From contig JAILPS010000038.1 of assembly GCA_024699325.1 (NCBI GenBank), positions 1 through 64,000 of the forward strand: a stretch of 64,000 bases of DNA. Direction: 5' to 3'. The stretch's first letter is position 1. Each line of letters starts with the position of its first letter. This DNA comes from Lachnospiraceae bacterium (lineage in GTDB: Bacteria > Bacillota > Clostridia > Lachnospirales > Lachnospiraceae). This document shows positions 8,641 through 16,978 of this stretch, piece by piece. The notes under the pieces were generated by a model. The model was not told where the DNA came from. It worked only from the letters and a program-made list of their open reading frames with translations, and made no database searches. The position numbers and the translations under genes are program-made.

Positions 8641-9255
8641 TTATAAATATTTTTCGATTTCTGATATCTTATTCTTCTGTAAATAATTGGTCTTATAATG
8701 ATATGCGTTACACTGTCCGCCCTTCTTGCCGGACCATATTAAATAACCCTCATATTCACCAGTTTTCTTATTAAAATCAACCTGTACCAGATACCAGTCC
8801 CACTCGGTTGAGGCATTGACCTTCAATGTGTCAGGATCTATGCCAACACTTTTAAGTATATCTGCAACTCCCTTGTTAAACGTACCCCATGAGTTGTTAT
8901 ACAGAACTCCGTTAATCTTCTTATTCTTGTTAAGCCCGCAAAAACAGCATCTGTATCCTGCATTCTTCGTGCTATATCCATTAGGCCACGAGTTCTGATC
9001 CTTGGTAACTATTATCCAAACGCCATCTCCTGTACCTGAAGATGTATCCTCACCAACAAACTCCAATGTTCCATCTGCAATAGCATTTATAAGGGCATCC
9101 CTGATTGTAACTGCGTTGGTTACATCAGTCATAATCTTAGCCTTCAGTAAATATCTAGAATAACTAACTCCCACAACACTTGTGAGAACTGCCATAATCG
9201 CTATAACTATAACCAACTCGACCAGAGAGAAACCTCTGTTATCCTTCGTATTCAT
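8641..9255 (-). CDS. Type IV pilin-like protein (prepilin N-terminus), copy A
   Basis: A 204-residue protein with a textbook prepilin start: MNTKDNRGFSLVELVIVIAI, with cleavage expected between Gly and Phe, Glu at +5 of the mature protein and a long hydrophobic helix. The globular part contains a CCFCG cysteine cluster and a conserved DWYLVQVDF strand. It is a paralogue of the next gene upstream. No prepilin peptidase, pilus ATPase or platform protein is in the window, so it must use machinery encoded elsewhere. The start is ATG 9255 with GAAGGGAG; the longer frame to 9279 lacks a ribosome site. Role (pilus, secretion or adhesin subunit) unknown. Confidence 0.85.
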   Translation of the reverse strand: MNTKDNRGFSLVELVIVIAIMAVLTSVVGVSYSRYLLKAKIMTDVTNAVTIRDALINAIADGTLEFVGEDTSSGTGDGVWIIVTKDQNSWPNGYSTKNAGYRCCFCGLNKNKKINGVLYNNSWGTFNKGVADILKSVGIDPDTLKVNASTEWDWYLVQVDFNKKTGEYEGYLIWSGKKGGQCNAYHYKTNYLQKNKISEIEKYL

Positions 9256-9305
9256 ATAATCACTCCCTTCAAACCTCACGGTTTAAGTCACAATACCTTA
9301 CCTGA

Positions 9306-9333
9306 ATTATATCATCTTAAATTAAATTGTAAA
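9306..9333 (-). promoter_or_regulatory. Promoter of pilin-like copy A
   Basis: On the minus strand TTTACA (9328-9333), a 16-bp spacer and TATAAT (9306-9311), about 50 bases before the start codon. The leader has a CCGTGAGG stretch but no recognised riboswitch. Confidence 0.7.
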
Positions 9334-9384
9334 GTAATACATAACATTATTTATAACATTTTAAGAAAGGTCATAAAACAAAAT

Positions 9385-9405
9385 GGCGGTGCTAAACGCA
9401 CCGCC
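9385..9405 (-). terminator. Terminator of pilin-like copy B
   Basis: Perfect 8-bp GC-rich stem (GGCGGTGC with GCACCGCC) and a 5-base loop, followed on the minus strand by a T-rich run. It separates copy B from copy A, so the two are independent units despite adjacency. Confidence 0.85.
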
Positions 9406-9411
9406 TGATTA

Positions 9412-9999
9412 CTATAAGTAGTTCTCTATGAGACTATCCTTAGTATTATGCTTTTCATAGCTGCTGTCCTTGCCCTTGTAGCCTGAGTATATGCCATATG
9501 ACTCAAACTTGCCATCCTTGGTAAAGTTTACCTGCACAACATACCAGTCCCAGTCATTATAGGCATTGACTCGTATTGTGTAGGGATCAATTCCGACCTC
9601 TTTAAGAATTCCTGCAATATTCTCATCCCAGACATCCCAGTTTCCACTGGCGACACCATCCACAACAATACAGTTGTTGGTTCCACAGAAACATGTGGTA
9701 TTCTTAAACTTCCATGCATTATAGCCACCCGGAAGTGAATTGTAATCCTTCGCCACAATTATCCATATACCGTTACCTTTGGGTTCACTCTTAGTCCTGT
9801 CGACCACAATCCTTCCGTCAATCACCGCCGCGTAGAGCGCATCTCTAATAGTTACGGCGTTATTCACATCCGCCATTCTCTTGGCCTTCATGATATATTT
9901 AGAATAGTTTACACCGACTATACCTGTCAGAGTCGCCATAATAGCTATTACAATGATAAGCTCAACCAACGAAAAACCCTTATTATCCAAATTTTTCAT
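9412..9999 (-). CDS. Type IV pilin-like protein (prepilin N-terminus), copy B
   Basis: A 195-residue paralogue of copy A. The prepilin leader MKNLDNKGFSLVELIIVIAI has the Gly-Phe cleavage site and Glu5. Shared blocks with copy A are the NAVTIRDAL helix, G[DN]G[VI]WIIV, the cysteine motif (TTCFCGTNNC here), SVGIDP/EVGIDP and DWDWY[LV]VQV. Copy B lacks the extra Cys found before the CFCG motif in copy A but has an additional Cys after it. GGAGGGG lies before the ATG. It has its own promoter and terminator, so the two copies could be expressed under different conditions. Confidence 0.85.
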   Translation of the reverse strand: MKNLDNKGFSLVELIIVIAIMATLTGIVGVNYSKYIMKAKRMADVNNAVTIRDALYAAVIDGRIVVDRTKSEPKGNGIWIIVAKDYNSLPGGYNAWKFKNTTCFCGTNNCIVVDGVASGNWDVWDENIAGILKEVGIDPYTIRVNAYNDWDWYVVQVNFTKDGKFESYGIYSGYKGKDSSYEKHNTKDSLIENYL

Positions 10000-10032
10000 A
10001 AGCAGGCCCCTCCTTCTCTTAAGTGTTAGAAT

Positions 10033-10061
10033 ATTATAACATTTTTTACATCAAAAGTAAA
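10033..10061 (-). promoter_or_regulatory. Promoter of pilin-like copy B
   Basis: Minus strand TTTACT (10056-10061), 17-bp spacer, TATAAT (10033-10038). It is very similar to the copy A promoter (TTTACA...TATAAT), in line with duplication including control sequences. Confidence 0.7.
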
Positions 10062-10071
10062 CACTTCACTA

Positions 10072-11031
10072 TCAACCCCCTATGTATCCAAGCGCCTTAA
10101 ACAGCCACAGCCAGAAGGTCAGGGTGAATGCGCTTAAAAATGTTGTCAGCGCCACACAGCTGGCTGCCAACACTCCCCTGTGTCCCATATTCTTCGCCAT
10201 GACATAGCCGCTGGCTGTTGACGGGCTTCCAAGCATGATGATGAGCGCCACCAGCTTCTGATCCGTGAAGCCAAGCCACACGGCAATTGGAAGAAATATC
10301 GCCGCTAAAACCACCAACTTCAGGCTGGTTGCTATTATCGTCGGTTTGAGAAGCTTGATGGCCTGTGCCCCCTCAAAAGCTGCGCCAATCGAAATTAGCG
10401 CCAGAGGTGTTGTAAGCCCTGACAGACTGCTAAGCGTCTTCTCTATCATCACAGGCATGGGAAGCTTAATCACGTTCCAAAGCGTGCCTATAAGAATTCC
10501 TAAAATAATAGGATTTGTAACTATGCCCACCAGAGTTTTATGAGCAAGCGCTCCTCCGCTAAGTCCGCTCCTCTGTTCAGGGTTTTCAAGCGTCAGTATC
10601 ACCACCGCCATGGCGTTAAACAGCGGGACGCTGCCTATAATCATCAGGGGCGCCATGCCCGTGCTCCCGTAAATATTTATCAGAAATGCGCTTCCAAGCA
10701 CCGCCGCGCTTGACCTGTAGCTGCCCTGCACGAACTCTCCCACGATGCTCTTATCCCTCATGAAGAGCTTCGCAAGTATCCATATGACCACTATCATTAT
10801 AAGCGTCACAGCAAAGCAATACCCCACGTACTTCATGTCAAAGTCGTGCTCTAAGTCAATCTTATACATGTCATGTATCATCATGGCGGGAAGCGTAACC
10901 TTAAAAACCAGCTTGTCAGCTCCCTTGCAGAATTCTTCGCGGATAAAGCCCATTCTGCCAAGAATATATCCAACCACCATCACGAAAAACACAGGCAGCG
11001 TGGAATTCAAACTAAATAACAAATTCTCCAT
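10072..11031 (-). CDS. AEC-family transporter (auxin efflux carrier type)
   Basis: A 319-residue integral membrane protein with about ten hydrophobic segments and the AEC-family layout: N-terminal PVFFVMVVGYILGRMGF, central NPIILGILIG and C-terminal GSPSTASGYVMAKNMG. Family members move carboxylates or auxin-like acids; malonate or malate is possible but cannot be read from sequence. The start is ATG 11031 with GGAGGAA directly upstream; the in-frame TTG at 11043 is upstream of this ribosome site and is rejected. It is a single gene following copy B's promoter region on the same strand, with no visible terminator after it. Confidence 0.85.
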   Translation of the reverse strand: MENLLFSLNSTLPVFFVMVVGYILGRMGFIREEFCKGADKLVFKVTLPAMMIHDMYKIDLEHDFDMKYVGYCFAVTLIMIVVIWILAKLFMRDKSIVGEFVQGSYRSSAAVLGSAFLINIYGSTGMAPLMIIGSVPLFNAMAVVILTLENPEQRSGLSGGALAHKTLVGIVTNPIILGILIGTLWNVIKLPMPVMIEKTLSSLSGLTTPLALISIGAAFEGAQAIKLLKPTIIATSLKLVVLAAIFLPIAVWLGFTDQKLVALIIMLGSPSTASGYVMAKNMGHRGVLAASCVALTTFLSAFTLTFWLWLFKALGYIGG

Positions 11032-11094
11032 ATATTCCTCCAAACCTCAAAACAGAATGATACTCCTATGTGTTAAGAATTTCAAGCAAAAAAA

Positions 11095-11114
11095 CCGGAG
11101 CCTTATGGCTCCGG
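11095..11114 (-). terminator. Terminator of the 235-residue membrane protein gene
   Basis: Perfect 8-bp stem CCGGAGCC / GGCTCCGG with a TTAT loop, followed on the minus strand by seven T residues. Confidence 0.9.
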
Positions 11115-11121
11115 CTGATAA

Positions 11122-11829
11122 TTATTCGTATGCTGGATTTCTCACATCATCCACGGCGGTCTCAGCTATCGCGCTGTAATCTGTGGAATTAGTCTTATCC
11201 TTGATAAGAGTTGCGACAACACCGTTATATGCATATGTCACACCTGTATAATCTGTGTATCCGTCAGTTCCAACAGTGTTGCATCCCACGAACGCATAGC
11301 TTCTTGCAACCAGATCATAATCCTCGCCTGTCGCAGTCATATTGGCCATGTTGGCATATATAGCGTTGATGAGCTTATATGCCCCAATCTCCGCAGTCGT
11401 AGCACTTTCTGCGTTCACGCGGTTTGCAAGCTCGTCCTTATTCGTGTCCGCATATACGAGACCGTCTATAATAACCAAAATCTTCGCGCTCTCGTCCGTC
11501 GTGCCCTCCTCTGTTATCGCGCTGTCAGCGCCAAATGTGTAGCCCATGCCATCAGTAAGCCATACAACAGTAAAACCATTCGGATAATCCGCTATCAAAA
11601 GTCCCTTCTGAGAATTGATAAGTCCTCCGATTGCCGAATCTACAGCCATAGCCGTGATAAGATCATGCGACACATCAACCTTGAGCTGCTCAATATACTT
11701 CTTGTATTCCGCCTTCATATTCACATGGTTGGTGTATTTATAATTGATAATAAATACCGTTCCGCCGCACAGCAGAGCTGCTATTATAAGTAAAATAATT
11801 ACCTTCTTAGCTGAAAATCCATCGCCCAT
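11122..11829 (-). CDS. Membrane-anchored protein of unknown function
   Basis: A 235-residue protein not recognised. Residues 1-8 are polar or basic, 9-30 form one hydrophobic helix, and the remainder looks extracytoplasmic, Thr/Ala/Asp-rich, with a single Cys in VGCNT. It resembles pilin-like or minor-pseudopilin architecture only loosely (no Gly-Phe-Glu5 leader), though it lies close to the two pilin-like genes. The phrase KILVIIDGLVYADTNKDEL could be a calcium-type Asp loop (D-x-N-x-D-E). AGGAGG lies 9 bases before the ATG. It has its own terminator. Confidence 0.7.
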   Translation of the reverse strand: MGDGFSAKKVIILLIIAALLCGGTVFIINYKYTNHVNMKAEYKKYIEQLKVDVSHDLITAMAVDSAIGGLINSQKGLLIADYPNGFTVVWLTDGMGYTFGADSAITEEGTTDESAKILVIIDGLVYADTNKDELANRVNAESATTAEIGAYKLINAIYANMANMTATGEDYDLVARSYAFVGCNTVGTDGYTDYTGVTYAYNGVVATLIKDKTNSTDYSAIAETAVDDVRNPAYE

Positions 11830-11955
11830 CAGTAATCGCCTCCTATGTATCTTATGTTAAATCATATATGTATTCTACTACATATTCTTATTATTTTCCA
11901 CATTTAAAATATAAAATCATGATAAATGTTTCGCATATTTATGCCGGGGTGCCTT

Positions 11956-13326
11956 CTACTCTGTGACTTTTTCACTCTGTCTTCTCGCTCTGTCGAATTT
12001 CTTACCCACAAGCTTCACACATATAGCGCACACAACCATACAGTAGATGGCCGCTGTGACCCACGCAGCCTGGTCCGTGTAGCAGATGGCGTCAAATCCG
12101 TATTTGGGCACATATCTGTTGCTCACAAATATTCTGGCAAACATTTCGATAACTCCTGAGATGATGGCGATGCCTGAATAGCCAAGTCCCTGGATGGCTA
12201 ACCTGCACACTCCGAGGAAGCCCAGCGACCAGTAGAATATTCCGCAGGCCCTCAGATACTTCTCGGCGGCGTCCAAAACCTCTATGTCCTCCGGATTTAA
12301 AAACATTAAGGAAAGCGGTCTTCCAAACACCATGAGAACTATGCCTATCAGAAGTCCATAGGTGCCTGCAATCATGGCTCCTGTAAATATTCCCCTGCCG
12401 ATACGCTTAATCCTGCCGGCTCCGAGGTTCTGGCTGGCAAACACGGAAACTCCCGTGGCCACCGCGTCAAACGGACACATGGCGAGCTGCTTAATCTTGC
12501 TGCTAGAGGCAAATGCTGAGACGTATACGCTTCCCAGACCGTTGTTTGCGGCCTGCATTACCATGCTTCCTATGGCTGTTATGGAAAACTGCAGTCCCAT
12601 GGGAACGCCCATGTAAAACAACTCCCACATGGTTCTTATGCAGATGTGGGCATCGCTCATATCAGGCTTAAGCACAGGACTCTTTTTCCTGATGTACACG
12701 AAACATGCCACCGCGCTAACGCCCTGGGCTATGACTGTCGCGTACGCCGCGCCCTCCACGTTCATCCTGAACACTACGATGAACAAAACATCCAGGAATA
12801 TATTTAAAACCGTGGATATCGCCAGGAACACAAACGGAGATCTGCTGTCCCCCACCGCTCTTAACATGCCGGACTGCAGATTATATGCCAGCGAGAACGG
12901 AATGCCGCAGAATATGATGAAGAGATATGAATACGCGCCCCTATATATATCCTCAGGGGTCTTCATCATCTGCATAATGTTGTTGCACATCACCGTGGTC
13001 ACGGCGGTCAAAACCACAGCAAATGCCGCGGTCATTATGTAGGCGTTAAACACAACATTTTTAAGTTTCTTAATGTCGCCCGCGCCGAAATACTTCGCCA
13101 TAGGCACGCCAAATCCCGCGCATATGCCTATACAGAAACCGAGCACTAAAAACTGTACGGAGCTGCTCGCGCCAACTGCGGCTAAAGCATCCTTACCTAA
13201 AACCTTGCCGACTATGGCGGCATCTATCATGTTGTACATCTGCTGAAGGAGGTTTCCAAGCAGCAGCGGAAGTGCAAACTCGAGAATCAGCCTCGCGGGA
13301 TTCCCCTCTGTCATATTTTTAGTCAT
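11956..13326 (-). CDS. MATE-family efflux transporter
   Basis: A 456-residue, roughly 12-helix protein with the MATE N-terminus (PARLILEFALPLLLGNLLQQMYNMIDAAIVGK, residues about 11-41) and the repeated half (FSITAIGSMVMQAANNGLG). Members export cationic drugs or metabolites in exchange for Na+ or H+. The start is ATG 13326 with GAGGTGG; the in-frame TTG at 13338 is excluded because it lies upstream of that ribosome site. It is monocistronic, with a promoter at 13353-13380. No hairpin is obvious after its stop. Substrate unknown. Confidence 0.92.
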   Translation of the reverse strand: MTKNMTEGNPARLILEFALPLLLGNLLQQMYNMIDAAIVGKVLGKDALAAVGASSSVQFLVLGFCIGICAGFGVPMAKYFGAGDIKKLKNVVFNAYIMTAAFAVVLTAVTTVMCNNIMQMMKTPEDIYRGAYSYLFIIFCGIPFSLAYNLQSGMLRAVGDSRSPFVFLAISTVLNIFLDVLFIVVFRMNVEGAAYATVIAQGVSAVACFVYIRKKSPVLKPDMSDAHICIRTMWELFYMGVPMGLQFSITAIGSMVMQAANNGLGSVYVSAFASSSKIKQLAMCPFDAVATGVSVFASQNLGAGRIKRIGRGIFTGAMIAGTYGLLIGIVLMVFGRPLSLMFLNPEDIEVLDAAEKYLRACGIFYWSLGFLGVCRLAIQGLGYSGIAIISGVIEMFARIFVSNRYVPKYGFDAICYTDQAAWVTAAIYCMVVCAICVKLVGKKFDRARRQSEKVTE

Positions 13327-13352
13327 AATCCACCTCAAAATGTAATTTGCTC

Positions 13353-13380
13353 ATTATAGCACTAAGATTTCAAAAAACAA
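13353..13380 (-). promoter_or_regulatory. Promoter of the MATE transporter gene
   Basis: Minus strand TTGTTT (13375-13380), 16-bp spacer, TATAAT (13353-13358), 27 bases before the start codon. Confidence 0.65.
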
Positions 13381-13413
13381 TTGACATTTTAACCAATGTT
13401 TGGGCCTTATGCA

Positions 13414-13446
13414 AAACACCCCCTGCACAATGTGCAAGGGGTGTTT
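13414..13446 (-). terminator. Terminator of the GDP-fucose operon
   Basis: A long hairpin (AAACACCCC...GGGGTGTTT, then TGCAC/GTGCA inside, one mismatch) lying 26 bases after the manC stop on the minus strand, followed by a TTTGC stretch. It is the only hairpin between manC and the MATE gene. Confidence 0.8.
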
Positions 13447-13471
13447 CGCAAACCATGTTTATGTAGGAGAT

Positions 13472-14782
13472 CTATAGGGGAAATTTAGCTTTGTCAGTGA
13501 CTGATATCTCCTTGCCCAGCTGAACCTCTATCAGCATGAGCTCGGTTTTGGCAAACACTGTGTGCTTGCAACCAGCCTTCATGGCGATTACATCGCCCGT
13601 GGATACATTGCGCTCCACTCCGTCAACAATCGTCTTGCCCTCTCCGCCGGCCACAACCCAGATTTCGTCTCTGTATTTATGGCTGTGGTAGTTCATAGAG
13701 TGACCTGGGTTTAATGTCACCTTGATCGTGAGCGCCCCGTCAGAGACGTCTATAACCTTATAGTAGCCCCAGCTCTTCTCGGCAAACATAACCTGCTGCT
13801 CCATGCCGTCGACAAACGGCTTGATGTAGGAGCTCTGCTTCTTGTCAGAAACCAGAATTCCCTCAGGTGATGCGCTGATTATTACGTCGCTTAGTCCCAT
13901 GGCTAAGATCGGGATGTCCATCTCGTTCACGATGTGAACGTCGTGGCACTCCTCGTTCATGATGCCGTTCCCAAATATCGGCGTCTCCATGGACTCTGTG
14001 AGCGTGTTCCATGTTCCGAGATCCTTCCACTGTCCGCAGAATCTCTGAACCTGTATCCTGTCTTCATTTTCAACGACCGCATAGTCGAAGGATATCTTAT
14101 TGAGCGTGTCGTACTTGTCAAACAGATCCTTGTAGTCTGTGAAATCGATAAGCTCGTGAGCCTTATTTAATACATACTTAAGCTTGTAGGCGAAAACGCC
14201 GCCGTTCCAGAGTGCTCCCTGGCTTATGTATGTGGCTGCGACCTCCTCGGTTGGCTTCTCCTTAAATGTGAGAACCTCGCTTGTCGCATCCTTGCTCTTC
14301 GGAATGATGTATCCGTACTTGGCAGAAGGATATGTGGGCTCGATGCCCATGAGCACCAGGTTTGCCTCGCCCTTGTCAGCCTGCTCAGCTAACCTCTTAA
14401 CCGCGTGGAAGTAATCCTCCTCAACATACGGATCTACAGGGCACACGACAACGCTCTCCTCAGGGTCTATGTGCTGCACGTCCACAAGATAAGCTGTGGC
14501 AAGCGCAATCGCAGGAAATGTGTCCCTTCTGCAGGGCTCAACGCTGACTCCGATGTCGGTTCCCAGCTGATTATGGATGGCTGAAACCTGTGACTTGGAG
14601 GTGGCGATGGTCACTGTGGCGTCAGGGTCAACCGCCTTGATCTGGCGATAGACGCGCTGCACCATGGACTCGTATGTGCCGTCTTCCTTCTTAAATATCT
14701 TGATAAACTGTTTTGATCTTATGTCGTTTGACAGGGGCCACAGGCGCTTGCCTGAACCACCTGATAACAATACAATGTTCAT
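13472..14782 (-). CDS. manC: Mannose-1-phosphate guanylyltransferase with cupin isomerase-type domain
   Basis: A 436-residue protein. The N-terminal nucleotidyltransferase (about 1-300) has the pyrophosphorylase signature LLSGGSGKRLWPLS and the FKEKP motif. The C-terminal cupin (about 325-430; HSMNYHSHKYRDEIWVV) resembles the phosphomannose isomerase type II domain of bifunctional ManC/CpsB, though at this length isomerase activity is uncertain. It supplies GDP-mannose for Gmd, encoded in the same operon. Its ATG overlaps the fcl stop by one base (TAATG). It is the last gene of gmd-fcl-manC. Confidence 0.92.
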   Translation of the reverse strand: MNIVLLSGGSGKRLWPLSNDIRSKQFIKIFKKEDGTYESMVQRVYRQIKAVDPDATVTIATSKSQVSAIHNQLGTDIGVSVEPCRRDTFPAIALATAYLVDVQHIDPEESVVVCPVDPYVEEDYFHAVKRLAEQADKGEANLVLMGIEPTYPSAKYGYIIPKSKDATSEVLTFKEKPTEEVAATYISQGALWNGGVFAYKLKYVLNKAHELIDFTDYKDLFDKYDTLNKISFDYAVVENEDRIQVQRFCGQWKDLGTWNTLTESMETPIFGNGIMNEECHDVHIVNEMDIPILAMGLSDVIISASPEGILVSDKKQSSYIKPFVDGMEQQVMFAEKSWGYYKVIDVSDGALTIKVTLNPGHSMNYHSHKYRDEIWVVAGGEGKTIVDGVERNVSTGDVIAMKAGCKHTVFAKTELMLIEVQLGKEISVTDKAKFPL

Positions 14783-15726
14783 TATCTCTCCGCCCTCATA
14801 GGATTGTTTAAGAAATCCTCGTAGCTTAATCTGATGCCGTCGCGAAGCTCGGTCTTATAATGCCATCCGAGTTTCTCCGCCTTAGAGACATCGAGCAGTT
14901 TTCTTGGGGTGCCATTTGGCTTTGTGGTGTCCCACTTAATCTCTCCTGTATAGCCTATAACGTCTGCCACAAGCTCTGTGAGCTCCTTGATGGTGAGCTC
15001 CTTGCCTGTGCCCGCATTGACAGTCTCATCGCCGCTGTAGTTGTTCATGAGGAACACACACAGGTTTGCCAGATCGTCCACATAGAGAAACTCTCTGAGA
15101 GGTGAACCGTCGCCCCAGCAGGTAACCTCGCTGGCGCCGCTGACCTTCGCCTCGTGGAAACGGCGGATGAGCGCCGGAAGCACGTGGCTGTGTGTAGGAT
15201 GATAGTTGTCGTTAGGGCCGTACAGGTTTGTAGGCATAACTGAAATATAGTCTGTTCCATACTGCTTGTTTAAAAACTCGCAGTACTTAAGTCCTGAAAT
15301 CTTGGCCAGGGCATACGCCTCGTTGGTCTTCTCAAGCTCACTTGTGAGAAGGCAGCTCTCCGGCATGGGCTGTGGAGCCATTCTTGGGTAAATGCATGAG
15401 CTTCCCAAAAACTCTAACTTCTTACAGCCGTTCTTCCATGCGCTGTGGATGACGTTCATCTCCAGGATCATGTTGTCGTACATGAAGTCCGCAAGCGCGC
15501 TCTGGTTTGCGATAATGCCGCCGACCTTGGCAGCTGCGAGGAACACATACTCAGGCTTCTCACCAGCAAAGAATTCCTCAACTGCGTCCTGTCTGCACAG
15601 GTCAAGCTCCTTATGTGTTCTTGTGATAATGTTTGTGTAGCCCTGTCTCTGCAGTTCTCTCACAATAGCAGATCCAACCATTCCTCTGTGGCCTGCCACA
15701 TATATCTTAGCATTCTTCTCCATCAT
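14782..15726 (-). CDS. fcl: GDP-L-fucose synthase
   Basis: A 314-residue short-chain dehydrogenase (epimerase/reductase) that converts GDP-4-keto-6-deoxymannose to GDP-L-fucose with NADPH. Visible: the Rossmann motif GHRGMVGSAI near the N-terminus, the catalytic YALAK motif (NEAYALAKISG), the GSSCIYP serine strand and the PTNLYGPNDNYHP segment typical of WcaG/Fcl. AAGGAGAAG precedes the ATG at 15726. The gene lies 9 bases after gmd and overlaps manC by one base, giving a tight three-gene operon. Confidence 0.95.
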   Translation of the reverse strand: MMEKNAKIYVAGHRGMVGSAIVRELQRQGYTNIITRTHKELDLCRQDAVEEFFAGEKPEYVFLAAAKVGGIIANQSALADFMYDNMILEMNVIHSAWKNGCKKLEFLGSSCIYPRMAPQPMPESCLLTSELEKTNEAYALAKISGLKYCEFLNKQYGTDYISVMPTNLYGPNDNYHPTHSHVLPALIRRFHEAKVSGASEVTCWGDGSPLREFLYVDDLANLCVFLMNNYSGDETVNAGTGKELTIKELTELVADVIGYTGEIKWDTTKPNGTPRKLLDVSKAEKLGWHYKTELRDGIRLSYEDFLNNPMRAER

Positions 15727-15735
15727 GGCTTCTCC

Positions 15736-16812
15736 TTAGTGTACCCTGTTAAGGTACTCGGCCTGAAACTGTGCTGCTGCCTTCTGAGCGGCAACCTTGG
15801 CCATATCGTGCTCTGTCATAAGCTTAACAAGCTCCTCGAAGCTGGTCTTGGTAGGGTTCCAGCCAAGCTCTGTCTTAGCCTTCGTAGGATCTCCCCACAG
15901 GTTGACAACATCTGTAGGACGGTAGAACTCAGGGCTGACCTCAACCAGAACTCTGCCGGTTGCTTTATCAACGCCCTTCTCCTCCATGCCCTCGCCAACC
16001 CACTCAAGCTCGATGCCTGCGTGATGGAACGCAAGAGTTGCAAACTCTCTTACAGAGTGCTGTACGCCTGTGGCGATGACGAAATCCTCCGGCTTCTCAT
16101 TCTGGAGAATGAGCCACATGCACTCCACATAATCCTTGGCATATCCCCAATCACGAAGTGATGAGAGGTTGCCAAGATACAACTTATCCTGAACACCCTG
16201 CGCTATTCTTGCAGCTGCAAGTGTAATCTTGCGTGTTACGAATGTCTCGCCTCTTCTCTCACTCTCGTGATTGAACAGAATTCCGGAGCAGCAGAACATG
16301 TCATATGCCTCTCTGTACTCCTTCACAATCCAGAAGCCGTACTGCTTGGCAACAGCATATGGGCTGTATGGATGGAATGGTGTGGTCTCTCTCTGAGGGA
16401 CCTCCTCAACCTTGCCATAGAGCTCTGAGGTTGAAGCCTGATAGATGCGGCAGGTCTTCTCAAGACCGCACACTCTGACTGCCTCTAACACTCTTAAAAC
16501 GCCTGTTGCAACCACATCTGCTGTGTACTCAGGAACTGCAAATGATACGCCAACGTGGCTCTGCGCTGCGAGATTATATATCTCATCGGGCTTGCAATCG
16601 CCGATGATCTTAACCAGACTGATGGAATCGCTTAAGTCTCCAAACACCAGATGAAAATGTGGGTTGGACTCTAAATGTGCAATTCTCTCTCTAAAATCAA
16701 CGGATGATCTTCTGATCATTCCATATACTTCATAACCCTTCTCTAACAGGAACTCTGACAGATATGATCCGTCCTGACCTGTGACACCTGTGATAAGTGC
16801 TACCTTGTTCAT
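15736..16812 (-). CDS. gmd: GDP-mannose 4,6-dehydratase
   Basis: A 358-residue SDR enzyme that makes GDP-4-keto-6-deoxymannose. It has the nucleotide loop [10 protein letters not shown], the catalytic YAVAK ([10 protein letters not shown]), the [14 protein letters not shown] strand and [10 protein letters not shown], all diagnostic of Gmd. Two start codons are possible: ATG 16818 is only one base from AGGAGA, so ATG 16812, 7 bases away, is chosen. It is the first gene of the GDP-fucose operon and divergent from an AraC-type regulator with 166 bases between them. Confidence 0.95.
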   Translation of the reverse strand: MNKVALITGVTGQDGSYLSEFLLEKGYEVYGMIRRSSVDFRERIAHLESNPHFHLVFGDLSDSISLVKIIGDCKPDEIYNLAAQSHVGVSFAVPEYTADVVATGVLRVLEAVRVCGLEKTCRIYQASTSELYGKVEEVPQRETTPFHPYSPYAVAKQYGFWIVKEYREAYDMFCCSGILFNHESERRGETFVTRKITLAAARIAQGVQDKLYLGNLSSLRDWGYAKDYVECMWLILQNEKPEDFVIATGVQHSVREFATLAFHHAGIELEWVGEGMEEKGVDKATGRVLVEVSPEFYRPTDVVNLWGDPTKAKTELGWNPTKTSFEELVKLMTEHDMAKVAAQKAAAQFQAEYLNRVH

Positions 16813-16863
16813 ATACATTTCTCCTATGCATTTTTTTGCGATTTGTAATTCAAATCTTTGGTC

Positions 16864-16892
16864 ATTTTATCAGGACATTTCCCAAATGTGAA
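16864..16892 (-). promoter_or_regulatory. Promoter of gmd-fcl-manC
   Basis: Minus strand TTCACA (16887-16892), 17-bp spacer, TAAAAT (16864-16869). The 52-base leader includes an A-rich tract before the ribosome site. The spacer and -35 carry an inverted repeat (see next entry). Confidence 0.65.
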
Positions 16893-16916
16893 TTACATAT
16901 CTTGCCAAATGTTTGC
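16875..16916. promoter_or_regulatory. Candidate AraC-type regulator sites between gmd and the regulator gene
   Basis: ACATTT-CCC-AAATGT (16875-16889) is a perfect inverted repeat inside the gmd promoter spacer. CCAAATGT occurs there (16882-16889) and again at 16905-16912 in the same orientation, 23 bases apart, i.e. about two helical turns, the usual spacing of AraC-family half-sites. The second copy lies just upstream of the regulator's own -35 box, so one site pair could serve both divergent promoters. The binding protein is inferred from position only. Confidence 0.5.
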
Positions 16917-16922
16917 ACTATA

Positions 16923-16951
16923 TTGACTTTTTGTTTTGTATGAAATATTAT
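16923..16951 (+). promoter_or_regulatory. Promoter of the AraC-type regulator gene
   Basis: TTGACT (16923-16928), 17-bp spacer, TATTAT (16946-16951), 27 bases before the start codon. Confidence 0.7.
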
Positions 16952-16978
16952 GTTATCAGTTTATCAGGAGGACTAATT

